NCBI RefSeq assembly: GCF_001642575.1
Contig: NZ_LXNG01000015.1
Span: forward strand, 1-64,000
Direction: 5' to 3'
Length of the DNA stretch: 64,000 nt
Origin: Xanthomonas floridensis
Lineage (GTDB): Bacteria; Pseudomonadota; Gammaproteobacteria; Xanthomonadales; Xanthomonadaceae
In this document: one piece after another, positions 49,343 to 56,805 of the stretch
Layout: each line of letters opens with the position of its first letter
How positions within the stretch are numbered: the stretch's first letter is position 1
Notes under the pieces: generated by a model
What the model saw: the letters and a program-made list of their open reading frames with translations, nothing else
Databases searched by the model: none
Told to the model about the DNA's origin: nothing
Translations under genes and position numbers: made by a program

Positions 49343-50934
49343 GCGCCCGCTCCCACGTCGGCGCTGCTCCACTGCCCGTCCACCAGGCGCGCCACGCCGC
49401 CGGGATTGCGCTGGCGCAGTTCCACCGGCAGTAGCGCATCCGGTACCGCATCAAAGCTGTGCAACGCCGCAAAGCGACGGATCGCACCGGGCATGCCGAC
49501 CGCGGTGAAGCCCGGATGCCCGGTGCTCGGGAATGGGCCGCCATGATTCTGCGCCGCGCTCACTGCCACGCCGGTCGGCATCTTGCTGTTGATCAGGCGT
49601 CCCACCCGTGCGCGCAGCACCGGCGCGATCGCCTGCCAGGCGGCATCGTCACTGCCATCGCCTGCGCGGTACAGCGTGCCGGTCAGGTTGCCTTCGAACG
49701 CGGCCGCCAGCTGCGCCATCTGCGCGGTATCGCGTGCGCGCACCAACAGGCTCACCGGCCCGAAGGCCTCGGTCTGCAGCGCCTGCGGGTTGGCCAGGAA
49801 CGCCTGCGCATCAACGCTCAGCAAGGTAGGCGCATAGCGGAAACCGTCTTCGCCACGCTGCCCGCCGGCCAGCAGCGCCGCGCCAGCCTCACGCAGTGTG
49901 GCCACGCCGCGTTGCACGCCGTCCACCCCGGAGGCCGAGAACAGCACCATCGGCAACGCGGCATCGAAATGCGCCTTGGTGGCGGCGACGAAGGCATCGC
50001 CTGCCGCGCCGTGCGGCACCACCACCACGCCGGGATTGGTGCAGAACTGGCCGCTACCCAGGGTGCACGAGGCAAAGAATTCCTGCGCCAGCGCATCGCC
50101 GCGCTCGGCCAGCGCGCCGGGCAACAGGAACACCGGGTTGACACTCGAAAGCTCGGCATAGAACGGTACGCCGGCCGCATCGGCAGCGGCCTTCAACGCC
50201 AGCCCGCCCGCGCGGCTACCGGTAAACCCGATCGCGCCCAGGCGCGCATCGCCGGCCAGCCGCACGCCGAGTGCGTTATCGAAGTGATACAGCAACTGCA
50301 CCGCCGCTGCCGGCAGGCCCGCCGCAAGCAAGGCTGTATGCGCCAGTTGCGCCATGCGCTGGCTGGTGGCCGGATGCAACGGATGCGCCTTGGCGATCAC
50401 CGGATTGCGCGCGGCAATGGCCGAGGCGAAATCGCTGCCGGCAATGGCGTTGAACGCGAACGGGAAATTGTTGGGGCCGAACACCAATACCGGCTTGCCC
50501 AGCGGCGCCAGATGCGCGCGCAGATCGGCGGCGGTGTCGATGATGGGGTTGGTCCAGCTGTAGCTGCGCACCGCCTGGGCCGCCTGGCGCAGCTGGCCGC
50601 TGGTGCGCGGCAGCTCGTTGCCACGTAGGCGGGTGGGCGCCGGCAATGCGGTTTCTGCGCGCGCGAGCGCCACCAGGGTGTCGGCGTCGGCATCCAGTGC
50701 GTCGGCGTAGCCCTCCAGAAAGGCGGCGATGCGCTCGGCCGGTGCGGCAGCCAGTGCGGCGGCCGCCGCCTGCGCGGCGCGCAGCGCGGTCTCGATGTCC
50801 TGGGCATCGCTGACCGGAAACAGCGGGCCGATCGGCTCGCCGGTGCTGGGATCGGCAGCGCGGAAGCTGCCGCTCGCCGCATGGCTGGGCCGCCATTGGC
50901 CGGCAAGCAGGACGGGTTGGAGCGTGTCGTTCAT
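49339..50934 (-). CDS. 2,5-dioxovalerate (alpha-ketoglutarate semialdehyde) dehydrogenase
   Basis: Oxidises alpha-ketoglutarate semialdehyde to alpha-ketoglutarate, the last step of hydroxyproline breakdown. The 531-residue aldehyde dehydrogenase has NFPFAFNAIAGSDFASAIAA at the cofactor site, GFTGSRAGGLAL, Glu261 (AELSSVNP) as general base and Cys298 (GQFCTNPG) as nucleophile. Length and the PVFLLPG segment match the ketoglutarate-semialdehyde subfamily. The specific call leans on operon context. It lies 192 nt after the deaminase gene and overlaps the M24 peptidase. Confidence 0.92.
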   Translation of the reverse strand: MNDTLQPVLLAGQWRPSHAASGSFRAADPSTGEPIGPLFPVSDAQDIETALRAAQAAAAALAAAPAERIAAFLEGYADALDADADTLVALARAETALPAPTRLRGNELPRTSGQLRQAAQAVRSYSWTNPIIDTAADLRAHLAPLGKPVLVFGPNNFPFAFNAIAGSDFASAIAARNPVIAKAHPLHPATSQRMAQLAHTALLAAGLPAAAVQLLYHFDNALGVRLAGDARLGAIGFTGSRAGGLALKAAADAAGVPFYAELSSVNPVFLLPGALAERGDALAQEFFASCTLGSGQFCTNPGVVVVPHGAAGDAFVAATKAHFDAALPMVLFSASGVDGVQRGVATLREAGAALLAGGQRGEDGFRYAPTLLSVDAQAFLANPQALQTEAFGPVSLLVRARDTAQMAQLAAAFEGNLTGTLYRAGDGSDDAAWQAIAPVLRARVGRLINSKMPTGVAVSAAQNHGGPFPSTGHPGFTAVGMPGAIRRFAALHSFDAVPDALLPVELRQRNPGGVARLVDGQWSSADVGAGA

Positions 50935-51126
50935 TGCGGCACCTTCGATTGCGTGGAATGGGCCACTGCGCGATGTGCCGCAGCGGCTACCCAGGGAGGC
51001 GATGCGCAGGTCGCACTGCGCGCGGCCCGCACATCGATCGACACACGCCCGCCATCGCGGCGGTGGCGTGCCGACGCGACACGCTGACAGAGTGTCGTGA
51101 CGCGCAGCGTCATGGCGCCTGCGCAA

Positions 51127-52035
51127 TCACGACAACTTGGGCGCGTGTGCGATGGCGTGGTCGATCACCTTCAGCGCCGCCTCGCGCTCGGCACCGGCCA
51201 CCACCAGCCGCGGCGCACGCACCTGCTCGCTGCCCATGCCCACCTTTGCCTGCACCAGTTTGATCAGCTGCACGAAGGTGGGCACGGTATCCAGGCGCAG
51301 CAGCGGCAGGAACCAGTTGTACAACGCCTTGGCGGCCGGGTAGCCGCCGTCGCGTGCCAGCTCGAACAGGCGTACCGATTCTTTTGGATACGCATTCACC
51401 AGGCCGGCAATCCAGCCCTTGGCCCCCATGCTCAGGCCTTCAACGATGGCATCGTCCATGCCGACCAGCAGTGCCAGCCGATCGCCCAGCAATTCCTGCA
51501 ACGCCGCGAAACGGCGCACGTCGCCGGAGGATTCCTTCACTGCCTGCAGGTTCGGGAATTCGGCGGCCAGCTCGGCGATCTGGGCCGGGCCGAAATCGGT
51601 CTTGTAGGCGACCGGGTTGTTGTACAGGATCACCGGCAGATCGGTCGCGCCGATCACCGCGCGCACATGCGCGCCCATTTCGCGCCAATCGGTGGAGTAC
51701 ACATACGGCGGCAACACCATCAATCCGCCGCAGCCGATCTCCTTGGCGGCCTTGGCCAGCGCCACCGCTTCGCCGGTGGCCAGGCTGGCGATGCCCGGCA
51801 CCACCGGCACGCGGCCGTTCAAGGCTGTGACCAGGGTGCGCAGGATCGCGAGTTTGTCGTCCACGCTCAGGGTGGCCGCTTCGCCCAACGAGCCCAGCGG
51901 CACGATCGCGGTGCAGCCGGCATCCACCAGCTGGTTGGCGTGCTTGCCGAGGAAGTCGTGGTCGATCTCACCGGAGGCGGTGAATGGGGTGGTGATGGCC
52001 GGCAACACGCCGTGCCAGAACGTAGCGATGCTCAT
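51127..52035 (-). CDS. 1-pyrroline-4-hydroxy-2-carboxylate deaminase (DHDPS superfamily)
   Basis: Converts pyrroline-4-hydroxy-2-carboxylate to alpha-ketoglutarate semialdehyde and ammonia. A 302-residue (beta/alpha)8 member of the dihydrodipicolinate synthase/NAL superfamily with GSLGEAATLS (in place of GTTGE), Tyr138 in YNNP, and Lys167 in AVKESSGD as the Schiff-base residue. The true dapA would not be expected here; location between hydroxyproline dehydrogenase subunits and a semialdehyde dehydrogenase identifies the role. The ATG overlaps the stop of the upstream flavoprotein by 4 nt. Confidence 0.93.
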   Translation of the reverse strand: MSIATFWHGVLPAITTPFTASGEIDHDFLGKHANQLVDAGCTAIVPLGSLGEAATLSVDDKLAILRTLVTALNGRVPVVPGIASLATGEAVALAKAAKEIGCGGLMVLPPYVYSTDWREMGAHVRAVIGATDLPVILYNNPVAYKTDFGPAQIAELAAEFPNLQAVKESSGDVRRFAALQELLGDRLALLVGMDDAIVEGLSMGAKGWIAGLVNAYPKESVRLFELARDGGYPAAKALYNWFLPLLRLDTVPTFVQLIKLVQAKVGMGSEQVRAPRLVVAGAEREAALKVIDHAIAHAPKLS

Positions 52036-53345
52036 GGATGATTCCCTTGCGAGTCGGAAGTGAACGAGTCGGCCAGCGCCGCGAGGCGGACCGGGAACAA
52101 CGGCGGCCGGCGGCCGGCGTCGGTGGAAAGATCGGGCGGGCAACGGCCCAGTTCGGCCAGTGCGCTGCCGCAGATGCGGCCCTGGCAGGCGCCCATGCCG
52201 CAGCGCGAGGCCAGCTTGGCGTCGCGTGCATCGTTGAAGCTGTCCAGCGCGCCCAGCGGCACGTCTTCGCAGCGGCAAACCAGGGTGTCCGGCCGCGCCA
52301 GCGCGTGGATGCGCCGGTCCAGCGCGAACTGCTGCTGCAACAGCGTGGCGAAGGCGCGCGCCGTACGCCGGCGCGGCTGTAGCCGCAGTGCATCGTCCGG
52401 CGCGCCGGCCGCCATATGTCCGGCCATCGCGCCTTCGACCAGCGCGCAATCGCGTCCGCCGATGCCGCAGGCTTCGCCGGCCGCGAACACCTGGGTGACG
52501 CTGGTGCGCAGCAAGGCATCCACCTGCACCTGCCGATGCGCGCCGCAGGGTTCCAGCTGGCAGCCCAGCAACTGCGCCAGCTCGGTGTTGGGCACCAGGC
52601 CGTAGCCCACCGCAAGCTGATCGCAGGCAATACGGGTGCGCCCGGCCGGCCCCTCCAGCTCCACTTCGCGCAGCTGCGTATCGCCGTGCGCGGCCACCAC
52701 CACGCTGCCGGTGCGATACCCGACCCGGTGCAGTTGCAGCCGCAGCGCCACTGCCTGCGCGGCTTTGCCCGGCCAGCGCCACAGCTGCGCGGCAAACGTG
52801 CGCAGTGCCGCCGCCGACGCCTGTTCGTGAATGCCCAGCACCGTGGCGCCATGCCGCTGCAAGGTCGCAGCGCTGGCCAACAGCAACGGCCCGCTACCGG
52901 CCACCAGCACGCGCTTGCCGGCCAGCGGCCAACCCTGCTTGGCCAGCGCCTGCGCGGCGCCGGCGCCGGTGACGCCGGGCAGCGTCCAGCCCGGGAACGG
53001 CAGCAATAGCTCGCGCGCGCCGGTGGCCAGCACCAGGGCGGCGTAATGCAGCTGCAGCGTGCCGTCGGGGCCATCGGCCAGCAGCCATCCCGGTTGCGCC
53101 AGCACGATCTGCGTGCGCGTCAGCAACGTGATCGCGGCGGTATCGCCCACCTGCTGCAGCAACGCACGTGCATCCTGCGGTGCACCGTGCCGTACATCGC
53201 TGCGCCACACCTGCCCACCCGCGTGCGGCTGCATGTCCACCATGCCTACGCGCACACCATGGCCGGCAGCCGCCTGCGCGGCGGCCAGCCCGGCCGGGCC
53301 GGCACCGATCACCAGCACATCGAAATGCAGGATGCGCTCAGCCAT
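52032..53345 (-). CDS. FAD/NAD(P)-binding subunit of D-hydroxyproline dehydrogenase
   Basis: A 437-residue flavoprotein resembling the alpha subunit of opine oxidases and multi-subunit D-hydroxyproline dehydrogenases. The FAD Rossmann motif VLVIGAGPAGLAAAQAA is at residues about 10-27, a second nucleotide site (RVLVAGSGPLLLASA) near 145, and the GVTGAGAA segment between them. The C-terminal BFD-like domain has Cys357, Cys359, Cys387 and Cys392 positioned for a [2Fe-2S] cluster. It overlaps the small ferredoxin subunit by 8 nt and the deaminase by 4 nt. Confidence 0.92.
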   Translation of the reverse strand: MAERILHFDVLVIGAGPAGLAAAQAAAGHGVRVGMVDMQPHAGGQVWRSDVRHGAPQDARALLQQVGDTAAITLLTRTQIVLAQPGWLLADGPDGTLQLHYAALVLATGARELLLPFPGWTLPGVTGAGAAQALAKQGWPLAGKRVLVAGSGPLLLASAATLQRHGATVLGIHEQASAAALRTFAAQLWRWPGKAAQAVALRLQLHRVGYRTGSVVVAAHGDTQLREVELEGPAGRTRIACDQLAVGYGLVPNTELAQLLGCQLEPCGAHRQVQVDALLRTSVTQVFAAGEACGIGGRDCALVEGAMAGHMAAGAPDDALRLQPRRRTARAFATLLQQQFALDRRIHALARPDTLVCRCEDVPLGALDSFNDARDAKLASRCGMGACQGRICGSALAELGRCPPDLSTDAGRRPPLFPVRLAALADSFTSDSQGNHP

Positions 53346-53583
53346 CGGTGCGTACCTGCATGCCGTCGCGTGCCTCCACCAGACAAGCGCGTTGCTGGCC
53401 GATCCCGTCGATGCGCACCCGGCATTCAAAACACACGCCCATGCCGCACAGCGGCGCACGCGGCTGCCCGCTGCTCGATTGCCGGAACTGCAGCGTGGCC
53501 TGCGCCACCGCGGCCGCCACGCTGGCACCGGCAGGCACCTCTACCGGCTGCGCATCCACCTGCAGGCGCACCGTCGCGCTCAT
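53338..53583 (-). CDS. [2Fe-2S] subunit of D-hydroxyproline dehydrogenase
   Basis: An 81-residue ferredoxin-like subunit. Cys46, Cys51, Cys54 and Cys67 (CX4CX2CX12C) form a plant-type [2Fe-2S] site. Proteins of this size serve as the gamma subunit of opine oxidase and hydroxyproline dehydrogenase complexes, carrying electrons between the two flavin subunits. It overlaps the neighbours by 4 nt (upstream oxidase) and 8 nt (downstream flavoprotein), consistent with a fixed-ratio complex. Confidence 0.92.
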   Translation of the reverse strand: MSATVRLQVDAQPVEVPAGASVAAAVAQATLQFRQSSSGQPRAPLCGMGVCFECRVRIDGIGQQRACLVEARDGMQVRTDG

Positions 53584-54818
53584 GCGGCATGCCCCTGCAC
53601 GGCGCGCGCCGGTGCATACGGCGCCGGGTCGATGGCAGGCGTGCGCCCAAGCAGGCTGTCCACGATCACCCGTGCGCTCCCCAGCGCCGTGGTGACACCC
53701 AGCCCCTCATGCCCTGCCGCCACCCAGACATCGCGCCGGCCGGGCACCGCCCCAAGATACGGCCGCCCGTCCGGCGTGGTTGGACGCAGGCCTGTCCATA
53801 CACGGATCGCCTGCAGCTCACGCAGCACCGGCAAATACGCGAATGCACGCTGCAGCATGCGCTGGAGCACCGGCATCGACAGCGCGCGATCGTGCTCGCC
53901 GAACTGCCGCGACGAACCGATGAGCAATTGCCCGGTGGGCCGCGGCTGCACATTGAAGGCCACGCTGGTGTCGTCGGCGCCATGCGCAGAATCGGCATAG
54001 CCCAGCTCCAGCAACTGATGCCGGATCAGCCCGGGGTGGCGGTCGGTGATGACCAGGTGGCCCTTGCGTGGGCGCAGGGCCAACTCCGGCAGCAGCTGCG
54101 GCAGCGCCACGCCGCTGGCCACCAGCACCGGTCCGGACAGCTGCAGCCCATCGTCCAGGCGCACCCCCTGCTCCAGCAACTGCGCCACCCGGCGGCCAGC
54201 AAACACCTGCGCCCCCGCCGTGCAGGCCAGCCCCACCAGATGCCGGGCCACGCGCGGCGGGTACACCACCGCCTCGTCGGGCACCCGCATGCCGCCGGCC
54301 AGGCCGGGCACCAGCTGCGGCTCCAGGGCATACAGCTGCTGCGCATCGATGGCGTCAGCGTGCAGTCCGGCCGCTGCCAGCCGCGCGATCTTGGCCGGTA
54401 CTGCCGCCAGTTCGCGTGCATCGCGGGCCACCCACAAGGTGCCGCAACGGCTGAATTCGGCCTCGCTCAGCGTGGCGAAACGCTCCCACAGGCGCAGCGA
54501 ATAGGCCGACAACGCCAGCTCGGCCGGGTCGTCGTCCATCGCCACCAGATGGCCCATTGCCGCTGCCGTGGAGCCGCCACCGATCGGCCCCGGCTCCACG
54601 ATCGCCACCCGCAGGCCCTCGCCCGCCGCGGCCTCGGCGCAGGCGGCTCCCACGATGCCGGCGCCGATCACGATCAGGTCGTAACTGCGCCGGGTGGAGG
54701 CGGCAGAGCTGCCGGACCCGGCGCGGGCTGCGTCCACCGCAGGCGTGCTCGCCGCCGCTGCAGGACCACGCGACGACGCGGCCACTGCAGGCGCAGGCGC
54801 GGGCCGTGAGGCGTGCAT
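53580..54818 (-). CDS. DadA-type FAD oxidase subunit of D-hydroxyproline dehydrogenase
   Basis: Oxidises cis-4-hydroxy-D-proline to pyrroline-4-hydroxy-2-carboxylate. A 412-residue glycine/D-amino-acid oxidase family protein: after an Ala/Pro/Ser-rich N-terminal stretch of about 45 residues comes the FAD motif YDLIVIGAGIVGAACAEAA, then GGGSTAAAMGHLV, and near the C-terminus WTGLRPTTPDGRPYLG and AAGHEGLGVTTALGSA. The low-complexity N-terminal stretch could mean the real start is later, though the chosen ATG overlaps the epimerase stop by one base. With the next two genes it forms a three-part dehydrogenase. Confidence 0.93.
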   Translation of the reverse strand: MHASRPAPAPAVAASSRGPAAAASTPAVDAARAGSGSSAASTRRSYDLIVIGAGIVGAACAEAAAGEGLRVAIVEPGPIGGGSTAAAMGHLVAMDDDPAELALSAYSLRLWERFATLSEAEFSRCGTLWVARDARELAAVPAKIARLAAAGLHADAIDAQQLYALEPQLVPGLAGGMRVPDEAVVYPPRVARHLVGLACTAGAQVFAGRRVAQLLEQGVRLDDGLQLSGPVLVASGVALPQLLPELALRPRKGHLVITDRHPGLIRHQLLELGYADSAHGADDTSVAFNVQPRPTGQLLIGSSRQFGEHDRALSMPVLQRMLQRAFAYLPVLRELQAIRVWTGLRPTTPDGRPYLGAVPGRRDVWVAAGHEGLGVTTALGSARVIVDSLLGRTPAIDPAPYAPARAVQGHAA

Positions 54819-55756
54819 CAGGCCACGATGCCCCAGGCGAACGGATCGGCCGGGTCGATGACCAGCTGCGAGCGCGCAGTGATATGCGCCTGCCCGCTGA
54901 TGCGCGGCGCAATGCCGCGCCCGCTCAGTCGATAACTGCCCTCGAACGCGCTGCCCAGGATGCCTTGCTGCACCCAGCGCTCGCCCTCGCCCAGCTTGCC
55001 GTCTGCGGCCAGGCAGGCCAGCTTTGCGCTGGTGCCGGTGCCGCAGGGCGAGCGGTCGTAGGCCAGCCCCGGGCACAGCACGAAATTGCGCGCCACGCCG
55101 CTGCCGTCGGGCGCGGCGCCGTTGACTTCGATGTGATCGATTTCGCCACCCGCCTCCCCCGTGATCCCGGCCGCTTCCAGCGCCAGCCGGATTGCCTCGG
55201 TGTACGCGGTGAGCGCGCGCTGATGCGCCAGGTCCAGCACGCACGGCGCCTGTTCGGTGATGAAGAACCAGTTACCGCCCCAGGCCACATCGCCGCGCAC
55301 ACGCCCGTAGCCCGGCACGTCCACCTCCACTCCGGCGGCGGCGCGATAACTCTCGACGTTGTCTACCCACACCGTGCCGTCTGCGGCCAGCTCCACCCCC
55401 ACGGTGCCAACCGGGGTTTCGATGCGGTGCTGCCCTGGCCCGATCCGCCCCAGTTCCGCCAGCGTGCGCACCACCCCGATGGTGCCGTGGCCGCACATCC
55501 CCAGATAGCCCACGTTGTTGAAGAAGATCACCCCGGTGCACGCGCTCGGGTCCCGCGGCGGCAGCAACAGCGCGCCCACCATGGTGTCCGAGCCGCGCGG
55601 TTCGCAGGCGATGGCGCTGCGCCAGCGGTCAAAGTCGCGGCCAAAGCGCTCGCGACACTGCGCCAGGTCGCCCTCGCCCAGATCGGGGAAGCCGGAGAGC
55701 ACCACCCGGGTAGGTTCGCCGGCGGTGTGGGAGTCGATGACGTCGATGGTGTGCAT
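54818..55756 (-). CDS. 4-hydroxyproline 2-epimerase
   Basis: First enzyme of the pathway: interconverts trans-4-hydroxy-L-proline and cis-4-hydroxy-D-proline without cofactor. The 312-residue protein belongs to the proline racemase superfamily. Cys88 (GMCGHGTIG) and Cys238 ([10 protein letters not shown]) are the two catalytic cysteines, the pair that separates epimerases and racemases from the dehydratase branch. The N-terminus [18 protein letters not shown] is typical. I start at 55756; an ATG 15 nt upstream adds five residues. It is first in the operon, divergent from the AraC regulator. Confidence 0.95.
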   Translation of the reverse strand: MHTIDVIDSHTAGEPTRVVLSGFPDLGEGDLAQCRERFGRDFDRWRSAIACEPRGSDTMVGALLLPPRDPSACTGVIFFNNVGYLGMCGHGTIGVVRTLAELGRIGPGQHRIETPVGTVGVELAADGTVWVDNVESYRAAAGVEVDVPGYGRVRGDVAWGGNWFFITEQAPCVLDLAHQRALTAYTEAIRLALEAAGITGEAGGEIDHIEVNGAAPDGSGVARNFVLCPGLAYDRSPCGTGTSAKLACLAADGKLGEGERWVQQGILGSAFEGSYRLSGRGIAPRISGQAHITARSQLVIDPADPFAWGIVA

Positions 55757-55812
55757 GGCCCATGCTCCCACCGCCGGCCCGCGAACGACTAGCGTGCAAT
55801 GCGAAGTGAAAA

Positions 55813-55826
55813 TGCGGAAATCCGCA
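55813..55826. promoter_or_regulatory. Palindrome TGCGGA-AA-TCCGCA, operator candidate
   Basis: A perfect 6-bp inverted repeat with 2-nt centre, 57 nt upstream of the epimerase start and about 92 nt upstream of the AraC-type regulator. A second, near-perfect repeat (GGCTGCAC-N5-GTACAGCC, one mismatch) lies at 55877-55897, closer to the regulator. Either could bind the divergent regulator. Confidence 0.4.
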
Positions 55827-55917
55827 CAATCGCCAAGCTGCTTCAGGGCCGCGCGTTTGCGCTAGGATCAGTAACGGGCTGCACCTTTCGTACAGCCGTC
55901 CAACCGTGACTGCCACC

Positions 55918-56634
55918 ATGACCCTGATGGACCTCAACCTTCCCGCGCTGGAAATGCAGACGCTGTTCGATGCGCTGCCGGACGTGGTGTTCTTCATCAA
56001 GGATGGCGAAGGCCGCTACACCCATTGCAATCTCACCCTGGTGCGCCGGCTCGGGCGCAAGCTGCGCAGCGAGATCATCGGGCGCTCGCCGCTGGAAGTG
56101 TTCCCGTTGCCGCTGGGCGGCAGTTACATGATGCAGGACCGTCGCGTGCTGCTCGGCGAACTGATCGACAACCAGCTGGAAGTGCACCTGTATCCCAACC
56201 GGTTGCCTGGCTGGTGCCTGACCTTCAAGCGCCCGCTGTGCGAGGCCAACGAGGTGATCGGCGTGGTCGGCATCTCGCGCGACCTGGGCCAGCCGGACAG
56301 CCGTCATTCTGCCTACGAACGGCTCAGCCAGGTGATGGACCACATGCAGGCCAACTTCGGCGACAACCTGCGCGTGCAGGCGCTGGCCGACCTGGCCGGG
56401 CTGTCGGTGGCGCAGCTGGAGCGGCACTTCCGCCGCGTGTTCCAGGTTACCCCGCAGCAGCTGCTGACCAAGCTGCGCATCGAATCGGCGATGCGGCTGC
56501 TATACGGCGACGACAGTATCGCCAGCATCGGCCAGCGCTGCGGCTTCGCCGACCAGAGCGCGTTCGCCCGCCAGTTCAAGGCCACCGTCGGCATGACGCC
56601 GCGCGATTATCGTGCCCTCAAGGGACAGTTGTAG
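55918..56634 (+). CDS. AraC-family regulator with N-terminal PAS domain
   Basis: A 238-residue regulator. Residues about 10-125 form a PAS fold (FDALPDVVFFIKDGEGRYTHCN, GRSPLEVFPLPLG, GVVGISRDL), replacing the cupin seen in most AraC proteins. Residues about 135-235 are the double helix-turn-helix AraC domain (LADLAGLSVAQLERHFRRVFQVTPQQLL and IGQRCGFADQSAFARQFKATVGMTPRDYR). A GTG at 55906 could add four residues. Divergent from the hydroxyproline epimerase, it is probably the local activator, with hydroxyproline or an intermediate as possible PAS ligand. Confidence 0.92.
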   Translation: MTLMDLNLPALEMQTLFDALPDVVFFIKDGEGRYTHCNLTLVRRLGRKLRSEIIGRSPLEVFPLPLGGSYMMQDRRVLLGELIDNQLEVHLYPNRLPGWCLTFKRPLCEANEVIGVVGISRDLGQPDSRHSAYERLSQVMDHMQANFGDNLRVQALADLAGLSVAQLERHFRRVFQVTPQQLLTKLRIESAMRLLYGDDSIASIGQRCGFADQSAFARQFKATVGMTPRDYRALKGQL

Positions 56635-56805
56635 GTTCGCATCGACGCCCTGACACACAGCTGGCACAAATGCCGAATTCGGCAGGATTGAGCGCGTCGG
56701 CAAAGCGCGTAGTGGTCACCTTGAATCAGCGCAGCACTGAAGGGCGCGTCAAGGTGCGCCGGGACCCGGATGGTAGACTTCCGGGTTTCCCCTACTGCGT
56801 TGCCA

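Noticed and set aside
51127-52035. Dihydrodipicolinate synthase (dapA) for lysine synthesis
   Set aside because: Same superfamily and Schiff-base lysine, but GSLGE replaces GTTGE and it lies inside the hydroxyproline operon.
54818-55756. Proline racemase
   Set aside because: Same fold and cysteine pair, but linkage with hydroxyproline dehydrogenase and deaminase genes favours the 4-hydroxyproline epimerase.
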